Assembly (NCBI GenBank): GCA_963920705.1
Contig: OY987240.1
Location: forward strand, 7,342,766 to 7,406,765
Source of the DNA: Odiellus spinosus
Taxonomy: Eukaryota; Arthropoda; Arachnida; Opiliones; Phalangiidae
Direction: 5' to 3'
Length of the DNA: 64,000 nt
This document shows positions 23,218 through 35,119 of the stretch, piece by piece. The notes below the pieces were generated by a model. It had not been told where the DNA came from, ran no database searches, and saw only the letters and a program-made list of their open reading frames with translations. Position numbers and translations under genes: made by a program. Position 1 is the first letter of the stretch; each line of letters opens with the position of its first letter.

Positions 23218-26200
23218 ACCTCCCCGACTGAACTTTAGTTCAGGGGGAGGTGTTACACTGGTCGTGTCTGTCTGTCTGTGTGTCTGTGTGTGTAAGCGGA
23301 TATCCTGTGTAAACGGAAGTCACGTGACCTAGCTCGTGGAGCCAAAAGTCTAGAGACGTAATCATACCAGCTTATCGTTCAATTCCGGGGAATTACCTCC
23401 TTTAAGCGTGGCTGCCACATTGAGTTTCAAGTGTCGTGCAAAGACATACTACAGGACGTCTCCCATTGCACATCATCGCATTCCACCATCCACTTTACGG
23501 TCGAACCTCGATGCTGAACAGCCGAAGGCGATTACAAGCAATGGGACGTCTCCCACTGTCATAATCACCTCCGACCATCCCCGCACCAAGGTCCAACCTC
23601 CAGTTTCCGATCTCAGCGTTCCATACTAGCGAGGCGTCCCCCACTAGTACAGTTCACATCAACCTTCCACTGACTCCAAACATCGCCCCACCAATGGGTA
23701 AATTGCGTCGCCAAGCGCCTAGAGATCAAGAATCAGCAAGACATTGAAAGGGGGGGGGGTTTCCCCTAACTTCATGGCCATCACGCACGGTTACTTCGAT
23801 AAATATAGCCCTTTGAAAGGTTTATATAGTATCTTTTTGGAACGTATGCAAATTAGCCTCATGGGGTGATTTTGTTTGATATTGTTTAGGGAAATGAAAC
23901 GCAATATTAATTTATATTATAATTAAAAATATTAAAATGGTTCATCTTAATCTAATTAATTAGAAAGTCGAAAAATTAATTTAAAATTCGAGATAGTTTA
24001 GAAGTTATTTGAGAATTTATGCAAAAATTTAAAGAAATTTGACCGATTAATGGCAGTTTTAGTTGGCAGCATGCGCCTAAGCTATTTTCCATATATATCA
24101 TTTACTCGAAAAAGCAAAGGTATAACGGGCAGTATACGCTTATCTCTGGTGCAAACTTGGGGTGGATTGAAGAACTTAAAGGTGCGTTTACACGGGTATG
24201 GAAGATTGAAACAACATAATTTAGATAAGAGATAAGACAATAATAACTTCGATTATACTCGGTGAATTTTTAACCAGTTCAAGGGGAATTGGTGTATAAG
24301 ATTTGAAGCTGAGGCGGATTTATGCATAATGTTAAACCACTTAAGAAAAATGATAGTCGTGAAAACTCTCCTCGAACAGAAGTAGAGTAGGTTTCCAGTG
24401 TATTTGTGACACGTGTAAAATCGAGTTCGCCAGCACGCGAGTATGTGTAGACCACTAAATTTGAAGTCGGAAACCTCTTTACGCATGGAAAATATCAATG
24501 TGATTTTTTTTGATATTCTTGGGAGAATCAGCTTCATGTATGGGGAAATATCGTAATCTTCTGGCAAACTTGCAAACAGTGGCGTATTTGGTTTTAATTA
24601 CTGGCACGGATTTTCAAATTAATTTTTTTATAATTTTCGCGCGTTTCGCAAATGTATTTCGTGCGAAATTGTGTACATGCGCAGAGCGAACCAGGTTAAC
24701 GCGGATACACACAGACCTGTTTTTACGCGTTTCACGCTCGTGAACTCAGAAGTACCATTAGCACGCGCGAGCGAGGTGCAAACCACTCTAGAAAAATTTT
24801 GTACACCTGATTCCAGATTCATTTGATTGTCAGTGATTCCGAATCAATTCGCGTGATTCCGAATTGATTCGTGATTCGCGTGATTCCGAATCGATTCTCG
24901 TGATTCCGAATCGATTCTCGTGATTCCGAATCGATTTGCGTGATTCCGAATCGATTCGCGTGATTCCGTATCGATTCGCGTGATTCCGAATCGATTCGCG
25001 TGATTCGGAATCGATTCGCGTGATTCCGTATCGATTCTCCTGATTCCGAATCGATTCGCGTGATTCCGAATCGATTCGCGTGATTCCGTATCGATTCTCC
25101 TGATTCCGAATCGATTCGCGTGATTCCATTTAGTTTGTACACCTGATTCCAAGAGTGGTTTGCCCATTGCCCCTCGCGCGTGACCGTGAAAAGAGTGAAA
25201 ATAGGTCTGTGTGAATCCGGCTTTAGTCATGCCACAATTAACAATTGACGAACTTTCTTAAACCGGATTGACATTGAAATTTCTCGTGTTTTAATAGTCA
25301 TGTATGATATGGTTGACCCAAGAGTGAAATGTAGACAGAGTGAGGAAAAGAATCACGTGATTGGATCTCGTGATGACTGCTAGTTTTAGTTTCACACTTT
25401 TTCATACATGAATTTAATGTTAATCCCAATTAAGTATAATAGAACCAGGCTTTTAATGCCTACTGTCGTGTATTTCCGGTAACATTTTAGCTAGTGTGGA
25501 GTCACGTAAAATGACGTTTGTTTCACAACTTGGTATATTTTTACTCAGGCCTGCCCTGTCAGAAAAAAAAAATATAAAAAATTTATGGTAGGGCCAAAAG
25601 AGAAACATCTATTCTTTACTCACAGCATTATCACCAAAAAACGTGTTTTTAGACGTAGGCTTATAAGGTATCTGTAGGTCGTGTAGCACCAAAAAGCGAA
25701 ATTGTACGTCACAGTTCGTAGTTTAGCGTGTTATGCGGAAAGCTTATTCGTTAATTGTTTATTGAATATGTTTATTTACGGTTATATGACGATACCGAGG
25801 TCATAACTTGATTTTGATCAAATATTTTGCCTAATGACGTTACTTGGTCTACAAATACTCTAGTTTTCTTAACGCCGATATGATTTTACTGAGGGACCTT
25901 GACCTTGCTTATCTAAATTTTAATTTATTGAACGTAAAATCGTTTCATTTCTTTTGAAATCTTCGACGAAGTTTGTTCTCTAGAGATTTGACTCGTTGAA
26001 ATTTTAAATTAAGTTTCATTCGTTTGAATACAATTTATTGGTAAGGAAGTAATTTTAAATTTGAATCATTTATTTGATGCGTTTATTATTTGTTTGGACA
26101 TTTTTGGTATATTTTCATTGACCTGAACTCTAATTTTTATTACTGAGTTGTGACTGAAATATTAGTTTGGAAATCAAAAGGTTTTTTTTTTTCTGACTCA

Positions 26201-26240
26201 TTTTTCTCTGTAGTAATTTTTTGTTTTCGTAAAAGAGTTA
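23218..26240 (+). mobile_element. Helentron-like element, copy C (divergent)
   Basis: Inserted after a T-run within copy B. It starts with its own hairpin (ACCTCCCCGACTGAAC / GTTCAGGGGGAGGT, 23218-23251) and GT/CT microsatellite and repeats the module order of copy B at lower identity. A block of about 225-240 bp of copy B (22993-23217) is repeated after it (26243-26483). It contains a minisatellite-centred MITE at 24690-25225. Coding capacity is not seen. Confidence 0.5.
24690..25225. mobile_element. MITE with central 20-bp minisatellite
   Basis: Outer arms pair: ACACACAGACCTG near 24705 with the complement of AATAGGTCTGTGTG near 25201, and GCAAACCACTCT (24777) with AGAGTGGTTTGC (about 25155), extending through GTACACCTGATTCCA. 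The centre (24832-25130) is about 14 tandem copies of a 20-bp unit, TGATTCCGAATCGATTCGCG and variants. Open frames across the array arise because it lacks stops in several frames and are not genes. Confidence 0.7.
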
Positions 26241-26481
26241 TTAATGCCTACTGTCGTTTATTTTCGGTGATGTTTTAGCTAGTGTGTAGTCACGTAAAAT
26301 AACGTTTGTTTCACAACTTGTGTTGTATACTGAAGCCATGTATAGGTTCAATTTGATATAACATTTTGCCTTTTCACGTTACTTGGTCTACAAATACTCT
26401 ACAACCGTCAAAATTCTGATATGGTTTTAAAAGAAGAACCTTGACCTTGTGTATTTAATCTCATATCGAGATTAAATGTTT

Positions 26482-27640
26482 TTCGCATCTAATTTTAATT
26501 GGTTTATCAATATGTTATTTGTATAGATATTTTTTTTAAGATTTTATATTTTTTAGATTAAAATAAATTTATTATTCCAGAAGATTTTGTAGAATCTAGT
26601 TCTCAGGATTACCGGTGTTGAAAATTTATTTTGCTAATGTTATCTTGATGTCTGTGTTTTCTGCCCGCTATTTGGTAGTGGTAAGATTAATATTTTTATT
26701 TTTAATTTTAATTAATTGACTTATTTGGCGTTTATTTGATAATTTGCTTTACTTAAATTGTTCGTGTAAGGGCTATTTTACATATTACCAAAGATTGCTA
26801 ATTTCAGTTGTCTTAATTCTGATTTTTTTGTTTTAATACTGAATTATGGACTGGATTATTTATCTTGAAATCTATGTGGTTATATCTTATTTATTTTCCT
26901 TTTTTTCTCTAGTTAGGTTTGGTTTTAAGTAGAGAATTATTTAGGGTTGTGTTGGTATACTGAAGAAATGCATATAGGTTCAATGTGATATAATATTTTG
27001 CCTATTTCGCTGTTTCTTCTACTCATCCTATACTCTACATTTCTTTTCATCTTTTATTTTAGGTAGGGTTAGGTTAGATTACCTTAACGTCGGGGTCGGG
27101 GAGGTTATATTTTGGTTTCCCAACTTGTTCGCATCTAATTTTAATTGGTTTATCAATATGTTATTTGTATAGATATTTTTTTAAGATTTTATATTTTTTA
27201 GATTAAAATAAATTTATTATTCAGGAAGATTTTGTAGAATCTAGTTCTCAGGATTACCGGTGTTGAAAATTTATTTTGCTAATGTTATCTTGATGTCTGT
27301 GTTTTCTGCCCGCTATTTGGTAGTGGTAAGATTAATATTTTTCATTTTAATTAATTGACTTATTTGGCGTTTATTTGATAATTTGCTTTACTTAAATTGT
27401 TCGTGTAAGGGCTATTTTACATATTACCAAAGATTGCTAATTTCAGTTGTCTTAATTCTGATTTTTTTGTTTTAATACTGAATTATGGACTGGATTATTT
27501 ATCTTGAAATCTATGTGGTTATATCTTATTTATTTTCCTTTTTTTCTCTAGTTAGGTTTGGTTTTAAGTAGAGAATTATTTAGGGTTTTGTTGGTATACT
27601 GAAGAAATGCATATAGGTTCAATGTGATATAATATTTTGC
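26482..27640. repeat. 646-bp tandem duplication within copy B
   Basis: TTCGCATCTAATTTTAATTG occurs at about 26482 and again at 27128, and the following 500 bp are nearly identical between the two units. The first unit ends with an element terminus (GTCGGGGAGGTTATATT... CCCAACTTGTT at 27090-27129). So a second, 5'-truncated element end has joined to the first, consistent with head-to-tail joining of rolling-circle elements. Confidence 0.7.
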
Positions 27641-30600
27641 CTATTGGCGTTACTTGGTCTGCAAATACTCTAGAGCCTTCAAAATTATTATATGGTTTTA
27701 AAAGAAGAACCTTGACCTTGCTTATTTTACTCGATACGCATTTATATTAAAATTAATTCATTATTCAGCAAATTTTTTTTCCGACTCTGGTTCTCAAAAT
27801 TTTATTTTGAATTAAGTTTGATTCTTTTGCATTCAAATTTATCTTGATAAGAAGTATATTTTGGATCTGAATTATTGGTTTAATATATTTGGTGTTTAAT
27901 TGAGATATTATTTCTTTTTGCTTTCAATCTTCGTCTTCCACAAATGCCATAAATTTTAATATTTTAGGTAAGGTTAGGTTAGTTAACATCACGTGGTTGT
28001 CGGGGAGGTAATATTTTGGTTTCCCAACTTGTTGAAATTCCAATTTCAGGGTTTTTAAACTATCTTTTAGCTAATTCTCAGTTAGTTCAATCCCTTCAAA
28101 ATTGTTTCTTGAAAAGATATTACTAAAAATTATAAAAAAAGGCATTTTTAATTTATATTAAAAAATATATCACGCAGTGTATCTTATCTTGTATTTTTTT
28201 TCTTAATACTGATTTGAAATTTCTTAGCCGCAACACTATCAGTTTTTGCAGAAGCTAATCTTTTAAAACCTTTTCTTTCTTCTTCCGGCATCTTATCTTT
28301 TCCGCGTTGTTTCCGTATTTTTTGACTAAGGGCTCCTTTGAATTGAGACTGTGAAGTTAAATTTTGTTATTTTATATTCTAAACCAAAATAACACTGTAT
28401 GACTTTTCACCCATGGATATTCTCCAGCCTTCTTGATACTCGGGTACAATTGAAACATTTTGGATCCAATGTTTTTATAAGCGCTGCCCGAGCGAACATT
28501 TGGATTTTTAACATAAAAGTAGCTGCATTCACTGATAAACATGGTCCAAGTCTGCTGATTGGTCACTGATCCGGCTTCTAGAGAATTTTGAATATAATTG
28601 GAAAAAATGGGTATCCCGTAGTCTTCAATCTGAAAAGATAAAATAAAAATATTTTATAGAAAATTTACTATAAATTATTGAAAAATAATTGAAACGAAAC
28701 AAATGACCTTTCGAGAAGCCAGTTTTTCAGCAAGAATAATAGTTTGAGAGGTACTTTGCACTTCAGAAAGATCTGGCACCTTAAGAATTGGTCCTGATCT
28801 CATACGTCTTTATGCTTAGTGACAGGACAGCTACAATAACCACAATTGTTATTATTTTCATCAGTGCTTCTTAAATATTCTTGACATTCGTCAGGTCCAC
28901 AATCTTTGCAATGAGCTCTTTCAATATTTCGACTGTCAAACATGATATCTCGCGGAGTATCTGTTAAAATATTAATTGATAGTTATGTACAATAAAACTA
29001 AAACAAATAAAGGGAGACAGAAGGATTAATTGAAAGACCTATTACACATATTACACACAATTTCCTCCAGTCTCCCTTTAAAAATGTGTGATATGGGCTT
29101 CTATAATAAACTACTTGTATAATATGAATAAAACTATAGGCTCCTTTTTTTAATTATTGAAAGAGTTAAATTGTTTTAGCCTTGATAATTATCATCTTAT
29201 ATTAGACTTGTTGGAATTTAAAAGTTTTAGTGGGTTCGGTACTGATAGATAATTTAAAATAAAATTTCATAATAATGAGATTAACAGAATTATTTATTGC
29301 TATAAGGTAAAAGTATCAATTTATCAAACACCCGTATTTATTTATGACATATAATTTATCATTTAAGTGCCTTAGTGCCAGAGGAAATGGGTTTTGAAGA
29401 TTTGTTTTGAGAATTGGTGAGAGCAATTCACTAAAATATATCTCGTAGGCATTAATCCGCGAATCATAGTTTACACAGACAGATTCTTGAATTATAAAAC
29501 ATAAATAATTTTCTATGGTTAAAATCCTCTCAATTAGTGCAAATTTGGGAACAGCAATATTTATTTGGTTTGTAACTAAACAGTTTCCATCCCTGTAATT
29601 GTGGCCGTGGACCCTCGCTTCCTTAACTTCCCAAATCTGGCCAGGCCCTATCAATGTAGATATCTCAGCTGCCAAGTTCTCTGAACATTGAGAATAATCA
29701 AATAACTTCCCAACAGAAATATCATTTGCACCATACAAATAGTTGGGGTTTGGGCTTCCATCAGGACTTCGTTGAAAGTAACAATTTCGTAATAAATGGT
29801 AGTTACACAGGCTAAGGGCTATGTTTTTAAAACTTCCCCATTTGCGACCTTTGAATACAGAAAAAAAGGCCTCGAATCGCACGCACCAGTGATGTCTCAA
29901 TGGGCCAAACATTGAAATTTGTCTCGGTAGAAGAATAAGATAATGAAATTTGGGTTTTATTGTTATATCTGGGTAAAGCCTACAGAACTCTGTTATGTAC
30001 GCATCAACTATAATTTTGAGCTGTAGTATGGTTTCCGAAGTTGCATAGGGCGAAGTGCCAACAACCAGAATCTGGGCTAACCGAATAAAATTACTTAAAT
30101 TTTCCAAGGATAAATCATCAATTTTTTCAACTAGAATCATAGGCAGTACTTCTAAAAGTGTCATACAAGATGCTGCAGATATATTTAGTGATCAGTTGCT
30201 ATTTATAATAGCACTTTCTATGATAGGTGGTTTTGATTTGCATTCAAGATAATTGTACTTGAAATTGACAAGCGCATTATTTAGCCATTCTAGACTAAAA
30301 AGCTTAGCTTCTGAGATTAAGTACTTTAAAAATGCCTTGATCTCGACAAGAACAACACCTTCTAATAATACATGCACTGGGTCATGAGTGGCGATAGTTA
30401 AATCAATATCCTTTATATCAAACAATGGTGAGCGGTTATTAATACCGTATTCCGCACTCCACTCAGCACGCGACTTTTTCGACTTAATTTCATTAAGAAT
30501 TTCACATAACTCTAAGTGGTCTTCAGTCTTACGTAATGTAAATAATTCTTCAGTAAAATTTTGAAACACTTCAGGTTTAGTTCCATGACAAGTTCGACAG

Positions 30601-31199
30601 CATTTAAGGGCAAATCCAACCCCTTCCTTAAAACCCCATAGCTGGTTTGAAGCGGGTGTGTCTGCAGGGGTTCCAAGTAACATACCGGTTATTTTTTGTT
30701 GTAAACCATTGATTTCAAGACCCAAATATAAAGCATCCTGAAGTTCATTCATAGACTGAATGAAATCAATCAAAATATTTTTCATTCCAAACCGTTTGAT
30801 GTAGGACGACTTTACAATAGCGAGAAGCTGCTTTGTGTATAATTTTGATCGAGTTTTAATTGGTACAGCGATCGGCTGCAAGTAACGTCGCTCCCTGATT
30901 TTTGCCTCGTTTTGCGGTCTATTAACCTTTTCTGGTTCGGTTTTTTATGTTGAGCCTTGAATTATAGCATCAAATTTACTGTACTGATGTTAAACTAATG
31001 TAAGTTGACTTATTTTATTTAAAACAAACGTATTTTTGTTTTGAATTGTCGCGATCATATGGCCTAGGCTTAGCGCGGCTTGTGAACTCGCGACGAAGAA
31101 ATTAGTACAGCCGTGTATCAAACCCTGCTATCTGGGCTCGTGACGGTGTTATTTGTATGGCCTTTTCCATACCTACCTAATTTAAAAAAAAAAAAAAAA

Positions 31200-34078
31200 A
31201 AAAAAAAGGATTAACTGGAAATCATGGCAACATACAAATATCCTTGCCCAAAGTGTATGAACTTAATTCTAATTGGCAATCATTATTTTGCTCAGACGAG
31301 ACCATTAACCCCTATTCTATATTATTATTTGGGGGTTATACCAATATTATCAAATTATTCCCACAACATTATTATGGTCGGGGATTTCAATTTACCAGGT
31401 ACTGACTGGGATAATTTTAATAGTAATTCATGTAATTCGGGTGTTAAACCAAGGGCGGAAGCTTTACTCGAATTAACTGCCACCCTAAATCTAATCCAAC
31501 TAAGTACCCTGAGAAATAGTTGTAATAATATCCTTGATTTAGTTTTAACGAACAGTAACTGTGTCTCGGTTAAATTGAACACCACTGAACTTTTAAAAAT
31601 TGACTTAACTAAGCAAAACAATAAGAACGTTGAAACTTACCTTGATTATAAAAAAGGCGATTATTTAAAGCTTTATAACAGACTAAGCAATGAGGACTGG
31701 TCTCCTCTCGTAGAAATTAATAATGTAGACCATGCGGTAACATTTGTTGAAACGAAAGTTAATTCAGCAATAGAAGCATCTATTCCCAGACGACCTAAAT
31801 TTTCTAATAAAAAACAGAGATATCCTAAGTGGTTTTCAACAGAACTTAAACAAGTGCTTACTAGAAAACTGTATTACCATAAGAAATATCGTCGTACAAA
31901 TAACGAGGAAGACCTGCACTCTTTCAAAGCTTTTCGTAGGGAAAGTCAAAAATTTCTAACTCGCGATAAAACCATTTACGAAACTTCAATAGTCGAAGAC
32001 ATACAGTCGAAACCTGATAAACTTTGGTCCTATATAAACGAAAGTGTTAAGTGTAGAGATAAAGACTTAATTCTACAAGAAAATGATAATATTATCACAG
32101 AGCCTAGAGACATCGCAATTAAATGTAAAAATTATTTCTCTAAGCTTGGGGGCGGCGGAGATAATTCTTTGTTACTTAATGACTTCTACTCAAGAAAAAT
32201 TGACTCCTTCTGTGAATTAGTCATTAATGAATCTGACGTTCGGACCGCAATAATGAAGCTAAAAGTTAAAAAAGCAACTGGTATCGATGAAATACCTGCC
32301 GTTATAGTCAAGGGCTGTTCTGATGTATTTTCCCCGATACTGTGCCATGTTTATAACCTTTCATTACGTTGTGGTAGGTTTCCGGACAATTGGAAAAAAA
32401 TCCTTGATTGTTCCTGTCTTTAAAAAAGGCTTTAAAGGTACTGTAGAAAATTACAGGCCCATATCACTATTGAGTGTTTTTTCCAAGGTTTTCGAGACTA
32501 TCTTTTATACCTACCTGAGTACTTGGTTTAAACAGTTCATGTCAGAGCATCAGTATGGTTTTTGCACTGGCAGGTCAACGGCAACAAACTTAGTATCTTT
32601 AATGAAAGATATAGTTCCATGTGTAGAAAATAAGGGTCAAAAAGATGTAGTCTTCTTAGACTTCAGTAAGGCTTTTGACTGTATGTCTCACAATATTTTA
32701 CTATCAAAACTAAAAGGATATGGCCTTGGTGGCAATATCCTACACTGGGTTCAAAGCTATCTAACCGATCGTATAAATATTATAAAAGTAAACAATACAA
32801 TAACTGAGGTGAGCTATGTCTCCAATCGTGGTGTGCCACAGGGTTCGTGTCTAGGACCACTTCTGTTTATAATTTTTACAAACGATATATTCTGGCAAAT
32901 AAAAAAGCCTTGTGTAATAAAATCGTATGCTGACGATAACAAAACTTTAAACAAAATTGTGACAATAGATGACTGTAAATTGTTAAATCGTAATATAGGT
33001 AAGGTTCATAAGTGGGGCCTAACAAATCAAATGCCTCTGAATAGCTCAAAAACAATAGTGGTCACATTCACAAAAAAAACTAAACCAATTATATACCCTT
33101 ATACGATAAATAATGAGTTACTTAAAAGAGAGAGCTGTGTGACGGACTTAGGAGTAATATTAGATGCGAAACTCCTTTTTTCACATCATATAACTAATTT
33201 AAAAAAAGAGTGTTTTAGAAAGCTTTTTGCAATTCTAAAGTTAGCCAAAACTCTTCGTTCTCCTAAAGTATTTAAAATGCTTTATGTTTCACTCGTAAGA
33301 TCTAAAATAGAATATTGCTGTATCGTATATAACGGTTGTAGTGAATATTGGAAAAATATGGTAGAGGGCGTTCAAAATAAATTTGCACAACTCTACTCGT
33401 ATAATTTCTATCCAGTGACTAATTATAGATACAAAAAAAAAGTCCTAGAAATCTGCAATTTGGGTTCAATTAAGAATAGGTTAATTTATCACGAAATTAT
33501 GTTTATATATAAACTTCTTAATTCAAAAATTGATTCAAGAGAGCTGCTAGGTCAGATTACTTTTAGAATTCCAAGCTTTAACACTAGAACCAAAACACTT
33601 TTTTATATATCTGATAAAACAACTTTAAACCCAATTAAGAGATTACAAAAAACCTGTAATGTCTTTTGTGAAAAACTGGACTTCTTCGAAAATAACCAGT
33701 ATAGATTTAGAAGCAATTTATTAAAAATTCTTTCACAATATTGATTTTGAATTGTAGAATTAGCTTTGAATTGTATAATTAGCTTTGAATTGTATAATTA
33801 GATTCGATTTTTATTGACTTAAACTAAATTCTGTAAAATTCAACACCTAGACGCTGGTAAACCAGAGTAATTTTTATAAACGATGTATCTCATTTGAGTA
33901 CTGAATCTGTTTAAAGCTTAAACTTGTGTTTAAATAGTAAATAGTAATATTCAAAAAAAGAAAAGAAAGAAAAAAAAGATTTTATATATATTATAAACCT
34001 GTATAAATGTAAAAAGTGTTTTTTAACATGTTTTTATGCAGGGAATAAACAAATATTAATAATAATAATAATAACATT
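31200..34078 (+). mobile_element. LINE (Jockey-like) inserted in the CACTA transposase
   Basis: A non-LTR element on plus. A run of about 25 A precedes its ORF at 31182-31206, and the 3' end is an AAT microsatellite (34050-34075). Both sides abut CACTA transposase sequence. The 5' UTR and most of the endonuclease domain are missing. The upstream stretch 30900-31180 is non-coding and ends in the A-run, so it may be part of this element or a separate retroposed fragment. Confidence 0.75.
31224..33744 (+). pseudogene. LINE endonuclease remnant and reverse transcriptase
   Basis: Two overlapping open frames (31224-32423 and 32323-33744) encode one protein separated by a single-base shift at an A-run near 32394-32400. 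Visible parts: a CPKC start of unclear origin, the C-terminal end of an AP-type endonuclease (IIMVGDFNLPGTDWDN, DLVLTNSN), reverse-transcriptase motifs LDFSKAFDCMSHN, NRGVPQGSCLGPLLFIIFTND and SYADDNKTLN (catalytic YADD, about 32926), and a long C-terminal region. The endonuclease N-terminus is missing, so the copy cannot move. One frameshift in 2.5 kb makes it one of the younger insertions here. Confidence 0.82.
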
Positions 34079-35119
34079 GGGGAAATATTGGCCAGTTCGT
34101 AACTAAAAAATATCAACTTGTGAATTTTTCTATTTATACCAATGGGAGTCACAGTTTCTACATCATCAACGTTTAAAATTATTTTTAAACAATACGTGTT
34201 AGCTAACCTGTGATTTTTGTAGTAACTTCCATCACCCCAATCTCTCATAATGTTATCTTGGCTATCATGCGAATGCATTAACCAGTACTTAACATCTGTT
34301 ATGGCAATTAAAGATTTTAGACTCTCTAATATGGGAATACTATAGCCCCAGCAAGATTAACGTTTTAGTTTTCCTTTCTTAATCACAGGTATTCTACCCA
34401 TAAACATTTGATCGGGTGTTAATAATTTAAAGTTCGATTTTAAAAAAGCTTTTCTCAATGCATCAGTTTTCAAGGAAATACCTATCTCTTCAAATTTAAA
34501 AAAGTCGTCAAATACTGTATCGGATAACTTTTTCCATCTTCACTTGAAAATTTTCCAAATTTAAATCGAACGGCCTTAAAGATCTCGCCTATCTCTTTGA
34601 CAATGCAATTAATGCTTTTTTTTACTAAATCCAAACTTCGCTTCAAGTTTAAGCAAAAAATGGCCAATAACCTTTTTTAAATCATGAAACTGGCTTTCTA
34701 GGTTGGGTGTGTTGGTTGCTTCATCAACCCTTGCCTGGTTAAATATCTCATCCAAAACCCCATCCATAGAATCATCTGCGCTAGAACTTTCATAAATCCG
34801 GTCATTTTCATGGTTTTCATTATCTTCATCAACCACTGGTTCAATATCAAGGTTATTGTGATACTTGAAACAATGTCTTTTAAAACAGTTATAGCTTTTT
34901 GACACGTAAGGGCAAAATTTACATTTTACAATAAAGAAAGGTTAATTTCTGTGTTGTTTTATGCAATGAAAAGACAAATCATTAGCACTTCTTCCCGAGT
35001 AGCTACACGAACTGCAATCAAACCCAGCCATATAAACGCACTAAAATGGTTTTCAATCATTTAAAACTGGCTGATCGTAGCTCGCTAATTCCTTGTCTGG
35101 GATAAATAATGTTAAATAA

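Larger units (their letters stand above)
21406..28032 (+). mobile_element. Helentron-like element, copy B (interrupted)
   Basis: It begins after a T-run with a perfect-looking hairpin (ACCTCCCCGAGTGAAC paired with GTTCACGGGGAGGT, 21406-21437), then a GT/CT microsatellite. It ends GTCGGGGAGGTAATATT... CCCAACTTGT near 28032. Copy A is the same element inverted. Its interior is split by copy C (23218 to about 26240) and by a 646-bp tandem duplication. It has no replicase gene. It sits inside exon 3 of the CACTA second gene, whose coding continues on both sides. The remaining sequence in 22000-23200 and 26500-28000 is non-coding element body. Confidence 0.55.
20438..28960 (-). pseudogene. Second gene of the CACTA-like element, multi-exon
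   Basis: Exons on minus: (1) about 28960-28715, starting at an ATG with a Cys/His cluster (AHCKDCGPDEC and CGYCSCPVTKH, zinc-binding-like); (2) about 28640-28190, with MFISECSYFYVKNPNV and MFQLYPSIKKAGEYPW; (3) about 28110-28033, ending at the Helentron-like insertion and continuing at 21405-21270 (RRDDENYSVIEDYPCFEKV); (4) around 20990-20918, ending EPIFVEVK with donor GTGAGT; (5) 20763-20438, starting DSEFLSQLCEK after acceptor TATAG. The layout resembles uncharacterised, often SAMD3-annotated, multicopy proteins of animals whose last domain includes LLAIYYVMELDFP. Function unknown. It has stops and a lost donor, so it is decayed. Confidence 0.55.
29316..34990 (-). pseudogene. CACTA-like transposase, split by a LINE
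   Basis: N-terminal part (34990-34000): a C2H2 zinc finger (CPYVSKSYNCFKRHCFKYH), an acidic Asp/Glu/Asn-rich linker, and a segment with RDWGDGSYY and IILNVDDVETVTPIG. C-terminal part (30900-29316): CRTCHGTKPE, DPVHVLLEGVV (Asp/His/Glu region, about 30390-30355), KPKFHYLILLPRQISMFGPL, then HHWCVRFEAFF near 29870. These are family signatures of animal CACTA-type transposases as I recall them; catalytic residues are inferred. A LINE (about 31200-34078) interrupts the gene, and frames change near 34600, 34350 and 30170. The 3' region (28990-29315) shows nothing. Confidence 0.6.

Noticed and set aside
24819-25230. Repetitive Asn/Arg/Ser-rich ORFs
   Set aside because: They run through the 20-bp minisatellite of a MITE in three frames at once.
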